In this document: positions 1 to 8,420 of the stretch, in pieces
Layout: the number at the start of each line of letters is the position of its first letter
How positions within the stretch are numbered: the stretch's first letter is position 1
DNA from: Larkinella sp049445795
Lineage (GTDB): Bacteria; Bacteroidota; Bacteroidia; Cytophagales; Spirosomataceae
Assembly (NCBI RefSeq): GCF_049445795.1
Contig: NZ_JBMSDT010000010.1
Location: 124,001-188,000 of the forward strand
DNA length: 64,000 bases
Reading direction: 5' to 3'
Notes under the pieces: generated by a model
Databases searched by the model: none
The model's input: only the letters and a program-made list of their open reading frames with translations
What the model was told of the DNA's origin: nothing
Made by a program: the position numbers and the translations under genes

Positions 1-431
1 AATTTGGCCCCCATCGACCAGAGGTAGGCTACCTTTTCGGGATGCCGGAACGCAAAGTTCAGCGCCTGAAAACCACCGAAGCTGCAACCGGCCACCCCAA
101 CTTTATCGACCTGACACTCGTGCTGCATCCACGGAATGAGTTCTTCATTGACCATGCGATCGTACCAGATGTGGTTCTGAACCCGGACCGCCGGATGCAG
201 GTGTTTGGCGTACCAGCTATCCCGGTCGATGCTGTCAATGCAAAAAAGCTTGATTTTTCGGTTATCGATAAACCAGCGGACGGACTCAATCAGTTTAAAA
301 TCCTTGGCTTCGTAATACCGGCCCATCGTGGTCGGGAACACCAGAACCGGATAGCCCCAATCGCCATAAACCAGCATTTCAATGTCGCGGCCCAGTTGGT
401 GCGAATACCATTTGTGGTAATCTTCGTGCAA
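1..431 (-). CDS. Putative esterase (alpha/beta hydrolase), C-terminus outside window
   Basis: Partial gene; the 143 codons seen are the N-terminal part. The reading frame opens after a TAA and the best start is TTG at 431, because the family begins with a sequence like the L-H-E-D-Y-H-K-W-Y seen here and no ATG lies before residue 19. The nucleophile elbow G-C-S-F-G-G is at residues 115-120 (Ser117). An aromatic- and Asp-rich segment (residues 64-92) is typical of the putative-esterase family related to antigen 85 and enterochelin esterases. The substrate cannot be told. It is divergent from another putative esterase starting at 590, so the two may be co-regulated paralogs. The 432-589 gap has no clear TAnnTTTG element. 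The family call is firm; the start is less certain. Confidence 0.8.
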   Translation of the reverse strand, partial: MHEDYHKWYSHQLGRDIEMLVYGDWGYPVLVFPTTMGRYYEAKDFKLIESVRWFIDNRKIKLFCIDSIDRDSWYAKHLHPAVRVQNHIWYDRMVNEELIPWMQHECQVDKVGVAGCSFGGFQALNFAFRHPEKVAYLWSMGAK

Positions 432-589
432 AATATTGTTCGGTTAGTTTGCGAATGAATCAGGAGGAAATATAACCATTATTACGAATTTCCAAGAAAT
501 CTGTGTGTATTTTTGGCACTTGTCCTTTCTTTAACTAAAATCATCTTCCGGTTTTATAAGCTATTCGGTTGATCGGTAAACAGTTGTTG

Positions 590-1417
590 ATGAGTACGTT
601 ATTATCTTGGAATGCAGTTACAGGTAGCGTCACGCACCGGATTGATACGGGGCTGGTTTCCGCGTTTTTGAACCGTTCGGTGCGGCTGGACGTGGTGCTG
701 CCACCGGCTTTCGACGGCGCAGATCAGCGGTTTCCGGTTCTGTACCTCAACGACGGGCAGGATTTGGAGCGGCTTCAAATGATCTCGCGGCTTAATTCAC
801 TTTATGCCCAACAGGCTGTTCGGCCGTTTGTGCTGGTGGCCATTCACGCCAGCGACCGTATCCAGGAGTACGGCATTGCCACGCAGGCCGATTACCTGCA
901 TCGGGGGGCCAAAGCGGGTGCCTACACGAATTTTGTGCTCCAGGAACTCCTTCCGTACATTCATAAACATTATTCGGTGAGCGACGATCCGGCGCAGGCG
1001 GTTTTTGCCGGTTTTTCACTGGGCGGCTTGTCGGCTTTCGATTTGGTTTGGAACCATCCGGAGCGGTTTCGGAAAGCGGGTGTTTTCTCAGGGTCATTCT
1101 GGTGGCGGCAGCGCGGCCTGAACGACGGCTATTCCGATGCCGACCGCATCATGCACGCCCAGGTCCGAAAAACCGCCCCGCCCGTAGGTTCGTCTTTCTG
1201 GCTTCAGACCGGCACCCTCGACGAAACCGACGATCGCGACCACGACGGCGTCATCGATTCCATCGACGACACGCTGGATCTGATTGCTGAACTCGAACGG
1301 AAAGGGTTTCGCTGGGGGCAAGATGTGCGGTATGTGGAGGTTGAAGGCGGTCGGCACGATCCCGAAACCTGGGGACAGGTGATGCCGGAATTTCTAGTTT
1401 GGGCGTTTGGGTCCTAA
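590..1417 (+). CDS. Putative esterase with an EF-hand-like calcium loop
   Basis: 275-residue alpha/beta hydrolase of the esterase D/enterochelin-esterase-like family. The nucleophile elbow G-F-S-L-G-G is at 141-146 (Ser143), and a likely catalytic His is His256 in G-G-R-H-D-P. I chose ATG 590 over the in-frame upstream start at 569, because the family fold begins close to it. Residues 215-226 form a 12-residue D-x-D-x-D-G-x-I-D-x-x-D loop that matches an EF-hand calcium loop. It lies between the nucleophile and the His, where the acidic member of the triad is expected. No signal peptide is visible, so it is probably cytoplasmic. A GH16 lipoprotein follows on the same strand 37 nt downstream. 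Substrate unknown. Confidence 0.82.
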   Translation: MSTLLSWNAVTGSVTHRIDTGLVSAFLNRSVRLDVVLPPAFDGADQRFPVLYLNDGQDLERLQMISRLNSLYAQQAVRPFVLVAIHASDRIQEYGIATQADYLHRGAKAGAYTNFVLQELLPYIHKHYSVSDDPAQAVFAGFSLGGLSAFDLVWNHPERFRKAGVFSGSFWWRQRGLNDGYSDADRIMHAQVRKTAPPVGSSFWLQTGTLDETDDRDHDGVIDSIDDTLDLIAELERKGFRWGQDVRYVEVEGGRHDPETWGQVMPEFLVWAFGS

Positions 1418-1454
1418 GTCGAAATTATGTAACTAGGCTAAAAATCCTGAACCC

Positions 1455-2252
1455 ATGCGAATCGTATTGTGCGTACCCGTGCTGGCGGCTTTGCTCGCCT
1501 GTCAACTTGTTGAGACGCCCAAACCGGCCTCCGAGCGAAAGCTAGTCTGGTCCGATGAATTTGATAAACCCGGTTTGCCCGATGCTGCCAAATGGAAATA
1601 CGACGTGGGTGGACACGGTTTTGGCAATAATGAATTGCAGTACTACCTTGGTCCCCGAACTGAAAACGCCCGGGTTGAAAACGGAATCCTGATCATTGAA
1701 GCCCGGAAAGAACAGCACGAAAACCGGGCTTATACCTCTGCTAAATTAATTACGAAAGGCTTGGCTCAATGGCAGTATGGTCGGATCGATGTGCGCGCCA
1801 AACTACCGAAAGGACGCGGAACCTGGCCCGCCATCTGGATGCTAAGTGCCAAAACACCGATGAAGTGGCCCCTCGACGGCGAAATCGATATCATGGAGCA
1901 TGTTGGTTTCAACGAGGACCAGATTCACGGTACTATTCATACCGAGGCTTATAATCATACGAAACACACTGAAAAAACCGGTATCAAAAAGGTGCCGGGA
2001 GCCACGCAGGACTTCCACGTTTATTCCATCGACTGGTCGGCCGACCGGATCGATTTCCTGATCGATGATGCGAAATACTTTACGATCACTAAACAGGAAA
2101 CCGGCAGTAGCTACGAACAATGGCCGCTCGATCAGCCGTTCTACCTGATTCTGAACGTGGCCGTGGGCGGAAACTGGGGCGGGCAGAAAGGGGTAGATGA
2201 TACCATCTGGCCACAGCGGATGGAAGTCGATTACGTGCGGGTATTTCAGTGA
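1455..2252 (+). CDS. Glycoside hydrolase family 16 lipoprotein (beta-glucanase-like)
   Basis: 265-residue secreted enzyme of the GH16 (laminarinase/lichenase/agarase) fold, which cuts internal beta-1,3 or beta-1,4 bonds with retention. The lipoprotein signal ends in L-L-A-C with Cys16 as the lipidated residue, so it is probably membrane-anchored. The catalytic signature E-I-D-I-M-E is at 143-148, with Glu143 the expected nucleophile and Glu148 the acid/base. Trp-rich substrate-cleft segments (W-x-A-I-W-M near 124-129, W-P-L-D-G-E near 138-143) are intact. The E-x-D-x-x-E spacing with the extra Met suggests laminarinase-type activity, but specificity is inference. It may be co-transcribed with the upstream esterase. 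The 3' end faces the acyl-CoA reductase gene 26 nt away. Confidence 0.9.
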   Translation: MRIVLCVPVLAALLACQLVETPKPASERKLVWSDEFDKPGLPDAAKWKYDVGGHGFGNNELQYYLGPRTENARVENGILIIEARKEQHENRAYTSAKLITKGLAQWQYGRIDVRAKLPKGRGTWPAIWMLSAKTPMKWPLDGEIDIMEHVGFNEDQIHGTIHTEAYNHTKHTEKTGIKKVPGATQDFHVYSIDWSADRIDFLIDDAKYFTITKQETGSSYEQWPLDQPFYLILNVAVGGNWGGQKGVDDTIWPQRMEVDYVRVFQ

Positions 2253-2278
2253 TTGCGTTCGACCTTCCCGATTCCGAT

Positions 2279-3298
2279 TTATAAGGTTGTCAGAAAGGTC
2301 ATCGTATCCACGCCATCGGCGTAATCGTTTAGTCCGGGGCGCTGGGTCTGGCCAAGTGGCACACTGCCCGGAAAAAAACCATCTTTTGATGTTACACATT
2401 GAATCCTTTCTGCCAATCCGCTGAGTTTCTGTTCCAGCGCTTCAAGTTCGGCGTATGTCTGGTAATAAACCGTTGAAATTGGAGAGACCAAGCCTTCATT
2501 CTCGGTAACCATCAGAAAACCGTTGTCAAAGTGCGGAACGCCATTGATCAGGTAGATCGACTTGTTGTAATCGTAGTTGTTATTATACTTATGCTGTCCG
2601 GTAAAGAACGGAGCTAAGGGTTCCAGTTCCCGAAGCAAGGGCACAAAATCATAATGTTCGGGCACAAACAGCGTCGAAACGTTGCGGCAACCGAGACCGA
2701 AATAGTCCAGCATATCCCTGCCTAATGCCTGTAAATCTGCTGATGTCTCCCGGTTGGACAGCACGGCCACTGAAGAGCGGTTTCGGCGAATAATGTGCGG
2801 TTTTTTCGAAAAGTAATACTCAAAGTACCGGGCCGAGTTCGAACTGCCCGTTGCGATGTAGGCATCAGCCTGGTTCAAGCGTTCCGAGATGTGAATAAAT
2901 TCGGCGAATTTGGGATTGATCTCAATGATTTTTTGTATAAAAAATTGAATTAGTACAAAATCTGGGGTACTTAGTTTCACCAGCAAGCGATGACCGCTCA
3001 TCAGGACGCACAACAAATCATGAAAACCGACAGCCGGAATATTACCAGCCATAACAACCCCCACATTTTTAATAGATTCGGAAGTAACGTTATAACCTTT
3101 TATCCAGGCCGATAACTTTTCTTCATTCAGGAATTCGGTAGCGATTGCGTGCAGTGCTTTCAGGCTGTTATCGGGCGTGAACCAGGTGTTGGCGGCATAC
3201 GCTTTTTCGGCAATAGCCCGCAAAACAGGCGAATTTTGCGGTTTTTGTAAATAATTACCCAACTCAACGAATGTATGGATGCGGTCAGTTAAATGCAT
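2279..3298 (-). CDS. Acyl-CoA reductase, LuxC domain
   Basis: 339 residues of the LuxC family, NAD(P)H-dependent acyl reductases related to aldehyde dehydrogenases that make fatty aldehydes. A Rossmann-like region is seen around 75-155 (V-G-V-V-M-A-G-N-I-P, and A-Y-I-A-T-G-S-S-N). Cys204 in F-G-L-G-C-R-N-V is the likely thioester cysteine, assigned by analogy with aldehyde dehydrogenases. No luxAB genes are near, so bioluminescence is unlikely; a role in fatty aldehyde, wax or lipid metabolism is more plausible. The gene is divergent from a 2[4Fe-4S] ferredoxin gene 185 bp away, which suggests shared regulation or electron supply. No signal peptide. The family is clear; the physiological role is inference. 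Confidence 0.85.
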   Translation of the reverse strand: MHLTDRIHTFVELGNYLQKPQNSPVLRAIAEKAYAANTWFTPDNSLKALHAIATEFLNEEKLSAWIKGYNVTSESIKNVGVVMAGNIPAVGFHDLLCVLMSGHRLLVKLSTPDFVLIQFFIQKIIEINPKFAEFIHISERLNQADAYIATGSSNSARYFEYYFSKKPHIIRRNRSSVAVLSNRETSADLQALGRDMLDYFGLGCRNVSTLFVPEHYDFVPLLRELEPLAPFFTGQHKYNNNYDYNKSIYLINGVPHFDNGFLMVTENEGLVSPISTVYYQTYAELEALEQKLSGLAERIQCVTSKDGFFPGSVPLGQTQRPGLNDYADGVDTMTFLTTL

Positions 3299-3483
3299 TG
3301 AAAGTAAGAAATAAGTCTAATGAGTGAACCGGCAAAAATAAATTATAGTTTGGTGCCAACCTTTAAATAATTATATTTGTTGATTAATAGTCGAAATAAT
3401 CCATCAAGCAACGGTTTCGTACGGTGCTGGTCTGCTTTCCGGTCGGTCAGATCCGTTTCGAATCATTAAATTTCTACCTGCAA

Positions 3484-3837
3484 ATGGCAATCATGATCAC
3501 AGATGAATGCATCAATTGTGGTGCCTGCGAACCCGAGTGCCCCAACACGGCCATCTACGAAGGTGGGGTGGAATGGACTTGGGGAGGAGGCACCGAATTG
3601 GATGTCGTCGATTTTGGTGATGGTACGGTCGTCAACGGGAAAGATCCGCAAAATCCGGTTTCCGACGAGTTTTATTACATTGTTTCGGACAAATGTACGG
3701 AATGCGTTGGTTTCCACGAGGAACCGCAGTGTGCGGCTGTCTGCCCGGTTGATTGCTGCGTGCCCGATCCTGACCACGAAGAAGACGAAGAGACATTATT
3801 GGCGAAAAAAGCCTGGCTTCACGCGGAAGCGGTCTAA
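3484..3837 (+). CDS. 2[4Fe-4S] ferredoxin
   Basis: 117-residue soluble electron carrier. Cluster I ligands are in C-I-N-C-G-A-C-E-P-E-C-P near the N-terminus. The second half has C-T-E-C, eight residues, then C-A-A-V-C-P, the extended loop of Allochromatium-type ferredoxins. An acidic tail (E-E-D-E-E) follows. I chose ATG 3484 because the first cluster begins eight residues later; the longer frame from 3424 adds 20 residues unlike the family. A strong terminator follows at 3861. It is divergent from the acyl-CoA reductase, and may supply low-potential electrons to it or to another enzyme; that pairing is inference. Confidence 0.93.
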   Translation: MAIMITDECINCGACEPECPNTAIYEGGVEWTWGGGTELDVVDFGDGTVVNGKDPQNPVSDEFYYIVSDKCTECVGFHEEPQCAAVCPVDCCVPDPDHEEDEETLLAKKAWLHAEAV

Positions 3838-3860
3838 CTGACTTACCCCATACACCAGAA

Positions 3861-3890
3861 AATCCCGAATCGTCGATTCGGGATTTTTTT
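3861..3890 (+). terminator. Rho-independent terminator after the ferredoxin gene
   Basis: Perfect inverted repeat AATCCCGAATCG / CGATTCGGGATT followed by eight T residues. It lies 24 nt after the ferredoxin stop codon. Confidence 0.9.
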
Positions 3891-4199
3891 TATGCCTCTT
3901 ATAAAAAGAAGTAGCCACTATAATGGTATTATTCTAATAAATAATTGAATAACCGATTTTGGTCAAACTTATAGAATATTTTAAAATAATTCATTATTTC
4001 AAAATAAGCTAAATCATCAAAAAAGGTAATAAAATTGTGAATATGTGTTTAGTTTTAAGTAACATCTGGCAATTTAATGTTAGAAACTGCCGAATTTTAG
4101 ATTAAAATTTATCAAATGCTTGCAAATAATATATTCGTTAATAATATTTGTGCGTCTATTCAAACTATCAATAATCCCTCAGCAAAACCAAAGAAAATT
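3891..4199. other. AT-rich intergenic region before the porin gene
   Basis: About 310 bp of very AT-rich sequence without a gene. It holds a short perfect inverted repeat, AAATAAT-tc-ATTATTT, around 3981-3996. No clear TAnnTTTG element is visible; the promoter of the porin-amtB unit must lie here. An in-frame ATG at 4116 exists, but the 28 residues it would add are unlike a signal peptide. Confidence 0.5.
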
Positions 4200-5417
4200 A
4201 TGAAGAAAACTATTTTACTGGTATGTTGTTCGTTTTCTTTCTTATTGTCTAAAGCGCAGGACAGTACTTCTAAGCCACCAGAGGCTGCCGTTGCCGCTGC
4301 TCCCGAAACGGGAACCGAAAACAAGGGGAAATTTACGTTTTCAGGGTATATCGATGCCTATTACACTGGTAACTTAAATAACCCCTTATCACGGAGTAAT
4401 TTAGGAGCTGCCGGTACGGCCCGGGTTTTCGATCAGCGCGCCGGACAGTTCTCACTGGGACTCATCCAAACCAAAATCGGATACAGCACCGATAAAGTAG
4501 ATGCCGTACTCGATCTCACATTCGGTCCAAATGCGGACTTGGGGAACTATGGAAACGTTATCGGGCCACTCGGGTCAGGAACTTCTCTCGCTGCCATCAA
4601 ACAGGCTTATATTAACTGGAAAACTTCGGATAAATTTTCCATCCAGATCGGTCAATTCGGTACACACATCGGTTATGAGGTCATCGATGCCCCGGTCAAC
4701 TTCAACTATTCGCTCTCCAATCTTTTCAACAACGGTCCGTTCTACCATACGGGGATCAAGGGAACGTATGCCTTCAGTGATAAAGCATCCTTGATGCTGG
4801 GGGTTGTCAACAACGTCGATAGCTGGCGAGATAACAACAAGGCCAAAGGGATCATTGGGCAATTGTTTTTCGCACCGGTATCGGGCTGGAACGTGTACCT
4901 GAACGGGATCGTCAGTAACGAAGCCAACCCGGATTCGACCGGAAAATCTGTGGACGGCATGTACACTGTATTTGACTTGACGACTACCTACCAGATTACC
5001 GAGAAATTTTACCTGGGATTGAATGCCGCCATCGGTTCGCAAAAAGAAGATTTTCAGGGATATGCACCTGTTAAAACCGGTACATCCAACTGGAGCGGAG
5101 TCGCCTTATACACCAACTATGCGATCAGCAGCAAATTTGCTCTGGGTGCCCGGTATGAATATTTCGATAACAAAGATGGCGCACGGGGGCTGCGCAACTT
5201 CAACGGCGAAGGTACCAGTGTAAATTCGATCACGATTACTGGTAACATTACAGCGGCTGACGGCAACCTGTTGATCAAGCCCGAGTTTCGGCTCGATAGC
5301 TACGCCAAACCAGGCGGTAGCAATACCGCAGAGCAACAGCAATTTGAAGACAGTGACGGCAATTACACCAAATCCTCACAATCAACGCTTGGCCTGGCTT
5401 TCATTTACAAATTCTAA
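4200..5417 (+). CDS. Outer-membrane beta-barrel porin (OmpL/BBP2-like)
   Basis: 405-residue secreted protein. The start at 4200 gives a classic signal peptide (M-K-K-T-I-L-L-V ... K-A-Q, cleavage near residue 20). The mature part is rich in alternating hydrophobic and polar strands, with Gly/Asn-rich turns and a C-terminal strand ending in Phe (F-I-Y-K-F), as outer-membrane barrels do. The opening F-S-G-Y-I-D-A-Y-Y motif is typical of the OmpL-like putative beta-barrel porin-2 group. It lies 73 bp upstream of amtB on the same strand, and pairs of this kind suggest it lets ammonium or a related solute cross the outer membrane; that role is inference. Confidence 0.85.
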   Translation: MKKTILLVCCSFSFLLSKAQDSTSKPPEAAVAAAPETGTENKGKFTFSGYIDAYYTGNLNNPLSRSNLGAAGTARVFDQRAGQFSLGLIQTKIGYSTDKVDAVLDLTFGPNADLGNYGNVIGPLGSGTSLAAIKQAYINWKTSDKFSIQIGQFGTHIGYEVIDAPVNFNYSLSNLFNNGPFYHTGIKGTYAFSDKASLMLGVVNNVDSWRDNNKAKGIIGQLFFAPVSGWNVYLNGIVSNEANPDSTGKSVDGMYTVFDLTTTYQITEKFYLGLNAAIGSQKEDFQGYAPVKTGTSNWSGVALYTNYAISSKFALGARYEYFDNKDGARGLRNFNGEGTSVNSITITGNITAADGNLLIKPEFRLDSYAKPGGSNTAEQQQFEDSDGNYTKSSQSTLGLAFIYKF

Positions 5418-5490
5418 TTTATACGCAACCCCACACCGGTCCATCCGGGCCGAACTAACTTAATGTACAACTAAACCGTTTATCAGTACC

Positions 5491-6819
5491 ATGCAAAAAC
5501 CGTCTTACTTACCCCTTGTATTACTGCTGATTGTCAGTGTATTGGGTGTCGTTTTTCCGGCCGTTCCAACGACCATCGTCACGGAAGGAATCGATACCGG
5601 TGACACCGCCTGGATGCTCGTTTCGGCTGCATTAGTCTTGTTGATGACGCCGGGCTTAGCCTACTTCTACGGAGGGATGGTGAACAACAAAAACGTTATT
5701 TCAACGATGCTGCAAAGCTTCATTGCGATGGGGGTGATCAGTATTCTTTGGGTAGTTGTTGGTTTCAGTCTGGCTTTTGGCGAAGACATTGGGGGCTTTA
5801 TCGGCAACCCGGCTACGTTCTTTATGTTCAACGGCGTACTTGATGGAAAGCCCTGGTCGCTGGCGGCTACCGTACCGCTGGTCGTTTTTGCCTTCTTCCA
5901 GTTAAAGTTTGCGATGATTACGCCCGCGCTGGTAACGGGATCCATGGCTGAGCGGATCAATTTCAAATCGTATGTTCTGTTCATGGTCCTGTTCAGCCTG
6001 GTTGTTTACACGCCCCTGGCCCACATGACCTGGCACCCGGATGGCTTCCTGTTCAAACTCGGTGTGCTCGACTTTGCCGGTGGTACGGTGGTTCACATGT
6101 CGGCTGGCTGGGCTGCGCTGGCGGGGGCTTTATACCTGAAACGCCGGAAATCGCACGCCGAATCAAACTACTTCCCACCGGCTAACATTCCGTTTGTGTT
6201 GTTGGGTACTGGGTTGCTGTGGTTCGGCTGGTTTGGTTTCAACGCCGGTTCGGCGGTGGGTGCTTCGGCTCTGGCAGCCTCGGCTTTCGCAACGACTAAC
6301 ACGGCTGCGGCTGCGGCTGGTTTAAGCTGGGTGCTGTTCGATGCCGCTAAAGGCAAAAAAGTATCGGCTTTAGGCTTCGCCATCGGCGCTGTAGTTGGTC
6401 TGGTTGCCATCACCCCGGCTGCCGGTTTTGTCACCATCCCGACTTCGATTTTCATCGGTACCATTGCTGCCATGATTAGCAATTTCGTGGCTCACCTGCG
6501 TACGAAATCAACGCTGGATGATACGCTGGACGTATTCCCCTGCCACGGCGTTGGCGGGATGGTCGGTATGGTAATGACCGGTATTTTTGCCACGAAAGGC
6601 GTTAACTCAGCCGTTGCCGACGAAGGTCTGGCGTTCGGAGATACGAAATTGTTCTTTACCCACATGATGGCACTGGTGATCGTATCGGTCTTTGCTTTCG
6701 CAGCTTCTTACCTGCTGCTGATCGTTACCAATGCAATCCTGCCGCTGCGGGTTAGCGAAGAAGATGAAAAAGTCGGTCTGGATATTAGCCAGCACGACGA
6801 ATTCCTGGTCGACGCTTAG
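5491..6819 (+). CDS. amt: Ammonium transporter
   Basis: 442-residue Amt/AmtB channel in the inner membrane that takes up ammonium. A cleavable signal-like first helix is followed by about 11 membrane segments. The twin pore histidines are present: His202 in G-T-V-V-H-M-S and His352 in F-P-C-H-G-V-G-G. Family signatures D-F-A-G-G-T-V-V-H and D-D-T-L-D-V-F are intact. It probably forms a unit with the porin gene upstream and ends at a double terminator. No glnK/PII gene follows, which is unusual compared with many bacteria. Uptake here and GlnN about 3.7 kb downstream would act in sequence for nitrogen assimilation. Confidence 0.96.
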   Translation: MQKPSYLPLVLLLIVSVLGVVFPAVPTTIVTEGIDTGDTAWMLVSAALVLLMTPGLAYFYGGMVNNKNVISTMLQSFIAMGVISILWVVVGFSLAFGEDIGGFIGNPATFFMFNGVLDGKPWSLAATVPLVVFAFFQLKFAMITPALVTGSMAERINFKSYVLFMVLFSLVVYTPLAHMTWHPDGFLFKLGVLDFAGGTVVHMSAGWAALAGALYLKRRKSHAESNYFPPANIPFVLLGTGLLWFGWFGFNAGSAVGASALAASAFATTNTAAAAAGLSWVLFDAAKGKKVSALGFAIGAVVGLVAITPAAGFVTIPTSIFIGTIAAMISNFVAHLRTKSTLDDTLDVFPCHGVGGMVGMVMTGIFATKGVNSAVADEGLAFGDTKLFFTHMMALVIVSVFAFAASYLLLIVTNAILPLRVSEEDEKVGLDISQHDEFLVDA

Positions 6820-6839
6820 TCTACGATATTATGACAGAG

Positions 6840-6909
6840 CCACAGGGGTTGCCTGTGGTTTTGTTGTACTCGATGAAGGTATCTGTCTTTGACGGATACC
6901 TTCTTTTTT
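6840..6909 (+). terminator. Two consecutive terminator hairpins after amt
   Basis: First hairpin CCACAGG/CCTGTGG at 6840-6858 followed by TTTT. Second, much stronger hairpin with a 13-bp stem, GAAGGTATCTGTC / GACGGATACCTTC (6875-6903, one T-G pair), followed by six T. The second is a textbook intrinsic terminator. Confidence 0.92.
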
Positions 6910-6970
6910 AATAATGAATGATGAATGGGCTACCGCAGCGCAGCAACTCATAATCCATTATTCATCATTA
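6910..6970. repeat. Word-repeat hairpin A (AATGA words, GGCTACCGCAGCGCA core)
   Basis: Left arm of AATGA/ATGAATG words (6910-6929), core GGCTACCGCAGCGCA (6928-6942), right arm CCATTATTCATCATTA (6955-6970). The right arm directly abuts the stop codon of mtaB. The 15-nt core is identical to that of the hairpin at 60424-60516, whose arms have quite different words. Confidence 0.8.
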
Positions 6971-8299
6971 AATATGTTGTTCATAAACCTCGCATTCAGC
7001 GGCTTCCATCAGGCCGTCGGCATTGAGGCCAGTCAGCAACACTCGCTTGGGTTCGTTGATGAGGAGAGGATCGTAAATGGCCGTAACGCGGACGTAGTTT
7101 TCGGTAAAACCCTGCATCTGACCATTTTCGATATCTTCCTCGAATAAAACCGTCGCTTCACGGCCGACTTGCTGTTCGTAGAAAAACCGCTTTTTCTTAT
7201 CAGAAAGAATGTGCAGCATTTTCGAACGTTCTGAACGTTTCGCCGGTGGAACAATGGGCCGGATCGTGAGGGCGTGGGTGTTTGGTCGTTCGGAGTAGGT
7301 AAAGACGTGGAAATAAGAAACCGGCAGTCCGTTCAGAAATTCATAGGTTTCCAGAAAAGCATCGTCGGTTTCGCCCGGATGGCCAACAATCACATCGACC
7401 CCAATGCAGGCATGGGGCATCAGAGCTTTGATATTCGCAACCCGGTCGGCGTAAAGTTCGCGCTTGTACCGACGACGCATCAACCCCAGTACCCGGTTGG
7501 AGCCTGATTGCAGTGGAATGTGAAAATGAGGAACAAACCGCTTCGAACTGGCCACAAATGATATGATTTCATCCGTCAACAGGTTGGGCTCAATGGACGA
7601 AATGCGGAACCGTTCGATGCCTTCAGTTTCGTCAAGCGCCCCAATCAGGTCCAGAAAGGATTCGTTCCTCTGCCCGGTTCGGGAATCAAGCCCAAAATCG
7701 CCGATGTTAACACCGGTCAGCACAATTTCTTTCACCCCACGGTCGGCAATCTCCCGGGCCGCATGAAGCACGTTGGCAATTGAATCACTCCGGCTGTTAC
7801 CCCGGGCCAGCGGAATAGTGCAGTAAGCGCAGGGGTAATCGCAGCCGTCTTGCACCTTCAGAAACGTCCGGGTCCGGTCGTTGAGCGAATACGATGCGTG
7901 ATAGTCGACGGCTTCTTCAATAGGCGAATTATACACCCGGGCTTTTCCGGTCGGTTCCTTGACAAAATCACCGAGCAAGTCGGCCAGCCGGAATTTTTCG
8001 GCCGCACCCAAAACCGCATCGACGCCGGGAATGGAAGCAATTTCGTCTGGTTTGAGCTGGGCGTAGCAGCCCAGTATGGCTACGTAACCATCCGGATTGA
8101 TCTGATGGGCTTCCCGCACAATTTTGCGGCATTTTTTATCGGCATTGTCCGTAACCGAGCAGGTATTGATAATGAAGATGTCCGGCTTCTGATTAAATTC
8201 GACGCGTTCGTACCCTTTCTGCTCCAGGATTCGGGCCAGGGTCGAGGTTTCGGAGAAATTCAGTTTACAGCCGAGCGTATAAAATGCAACTTTTTTCAT
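6968..8299 (-). CDS. mtaB: tRNA t6A37 methylthiotransferase MtaB
   Basis: 443-residue radical-SAM enzyme that adds a methylthio group to t6A37 of tRNA, giving ms2t6A. The N-terminal UPF0004 domain has Cys11, Cys47 and Cys78, which should bind the auxiliary cluster. The radical-SAM triad C-D-Y-P-C-A-Y-C is at 153-160. A C-terminal TRAM-like region follows. The L-G-C-K-L-N opening is typical of MtaB rather than MiaB or RimO. I chose ATG 8299, the residue-4 Met of the longer frame. A TACCTTTG element ends 6 nt upstream of this ATG, so the mRNA may be leaderless. The 3' end abuts word-repeat hairpin A. Confidence 0.93.
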   Translation of the reverse strand: MKKVAFYTLGCKLNFSETSTLARILEQKGYERVEFNQKPDIFIINTCSVTDNADKKCRKIVREAHQINPDGYVAILGCYAQLKPDEIASIPGVDAVLGAAEKFRLADLLGDFVKEPTGKARVYNSPIEEAVDYHASYSLNDRTRTFLKVQDGCDYPCAYCTIPLARGNSRSDSIANVLHAAREIADRGVKEIVLTGVNIGDFGLDSRTGQRNESFLDLIGALDETEGIERFRISSIEPNLLTDEIISFVASSKRFVPHFHIPLQSGSNRVLGLMRRRYKRELYADRVANIKALMPHACIGVDVIVGHPGETDDAFLETYEFLNGLPVSYFHVFTYSERPNTHALTIRPIVPPAKRSERSKMLHILSDKKKRFFYEQQVGREATVLFEEDIENGQMQGFTENYVRVTAIYDPLLINEPKRVLLTGLNADGLMEAAECEVYEQHI

Positions 8300-8305
8300 G
8301 ACCTG

Positions 8306-8313
8306 CAAAGGTA
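8306..8313 (-). promoter_or_regulatory. -7 promoter element for mtaB
   Basis: TACCTTTG on the minus strand, a match to the Bacteroidota TAnnTTTG consensus. It ends only six bases before the ATG at 8299, implying a transcript with almost no leader. No clear upstream TTG is seen at the usual distance. Confidence 0.65.
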
Positions 8314-8340
8314 CGAAGTATTTCAGTATTCACGGATTAG

Positions 8341-8418
8341 TACCCACGGACTTTAGTCCATGTTCTTTACCCAGAAACTCGAATTGCAGGGAAATACACG
8401 GACTAAAGTCCGTGGGTA
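8341..8418. repeat. Palindromic repeat of the CGGACTAAAGTCCG type
   Basis: Inverted repeat with arms TACCCACGGACTTTAGTCCA (8341-8360) and CACGGACTAAAGTCCGTGGG (8397-8416). Each arm is itself a near-palindrome. It fills the gap between the sulfatase-fold gene's 3' end and mtaB. It resembles REP-like elements seen in many Bacteroidota genomes. Confidence 0.85.
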
Positions 8419-8420
8419 CA

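Noticed and set aside
2279..3298. Bioluminescence (lux) locus
   Set aside because: Only a LuxC-domain protein is present; no luciferase or LuxD/E genes.
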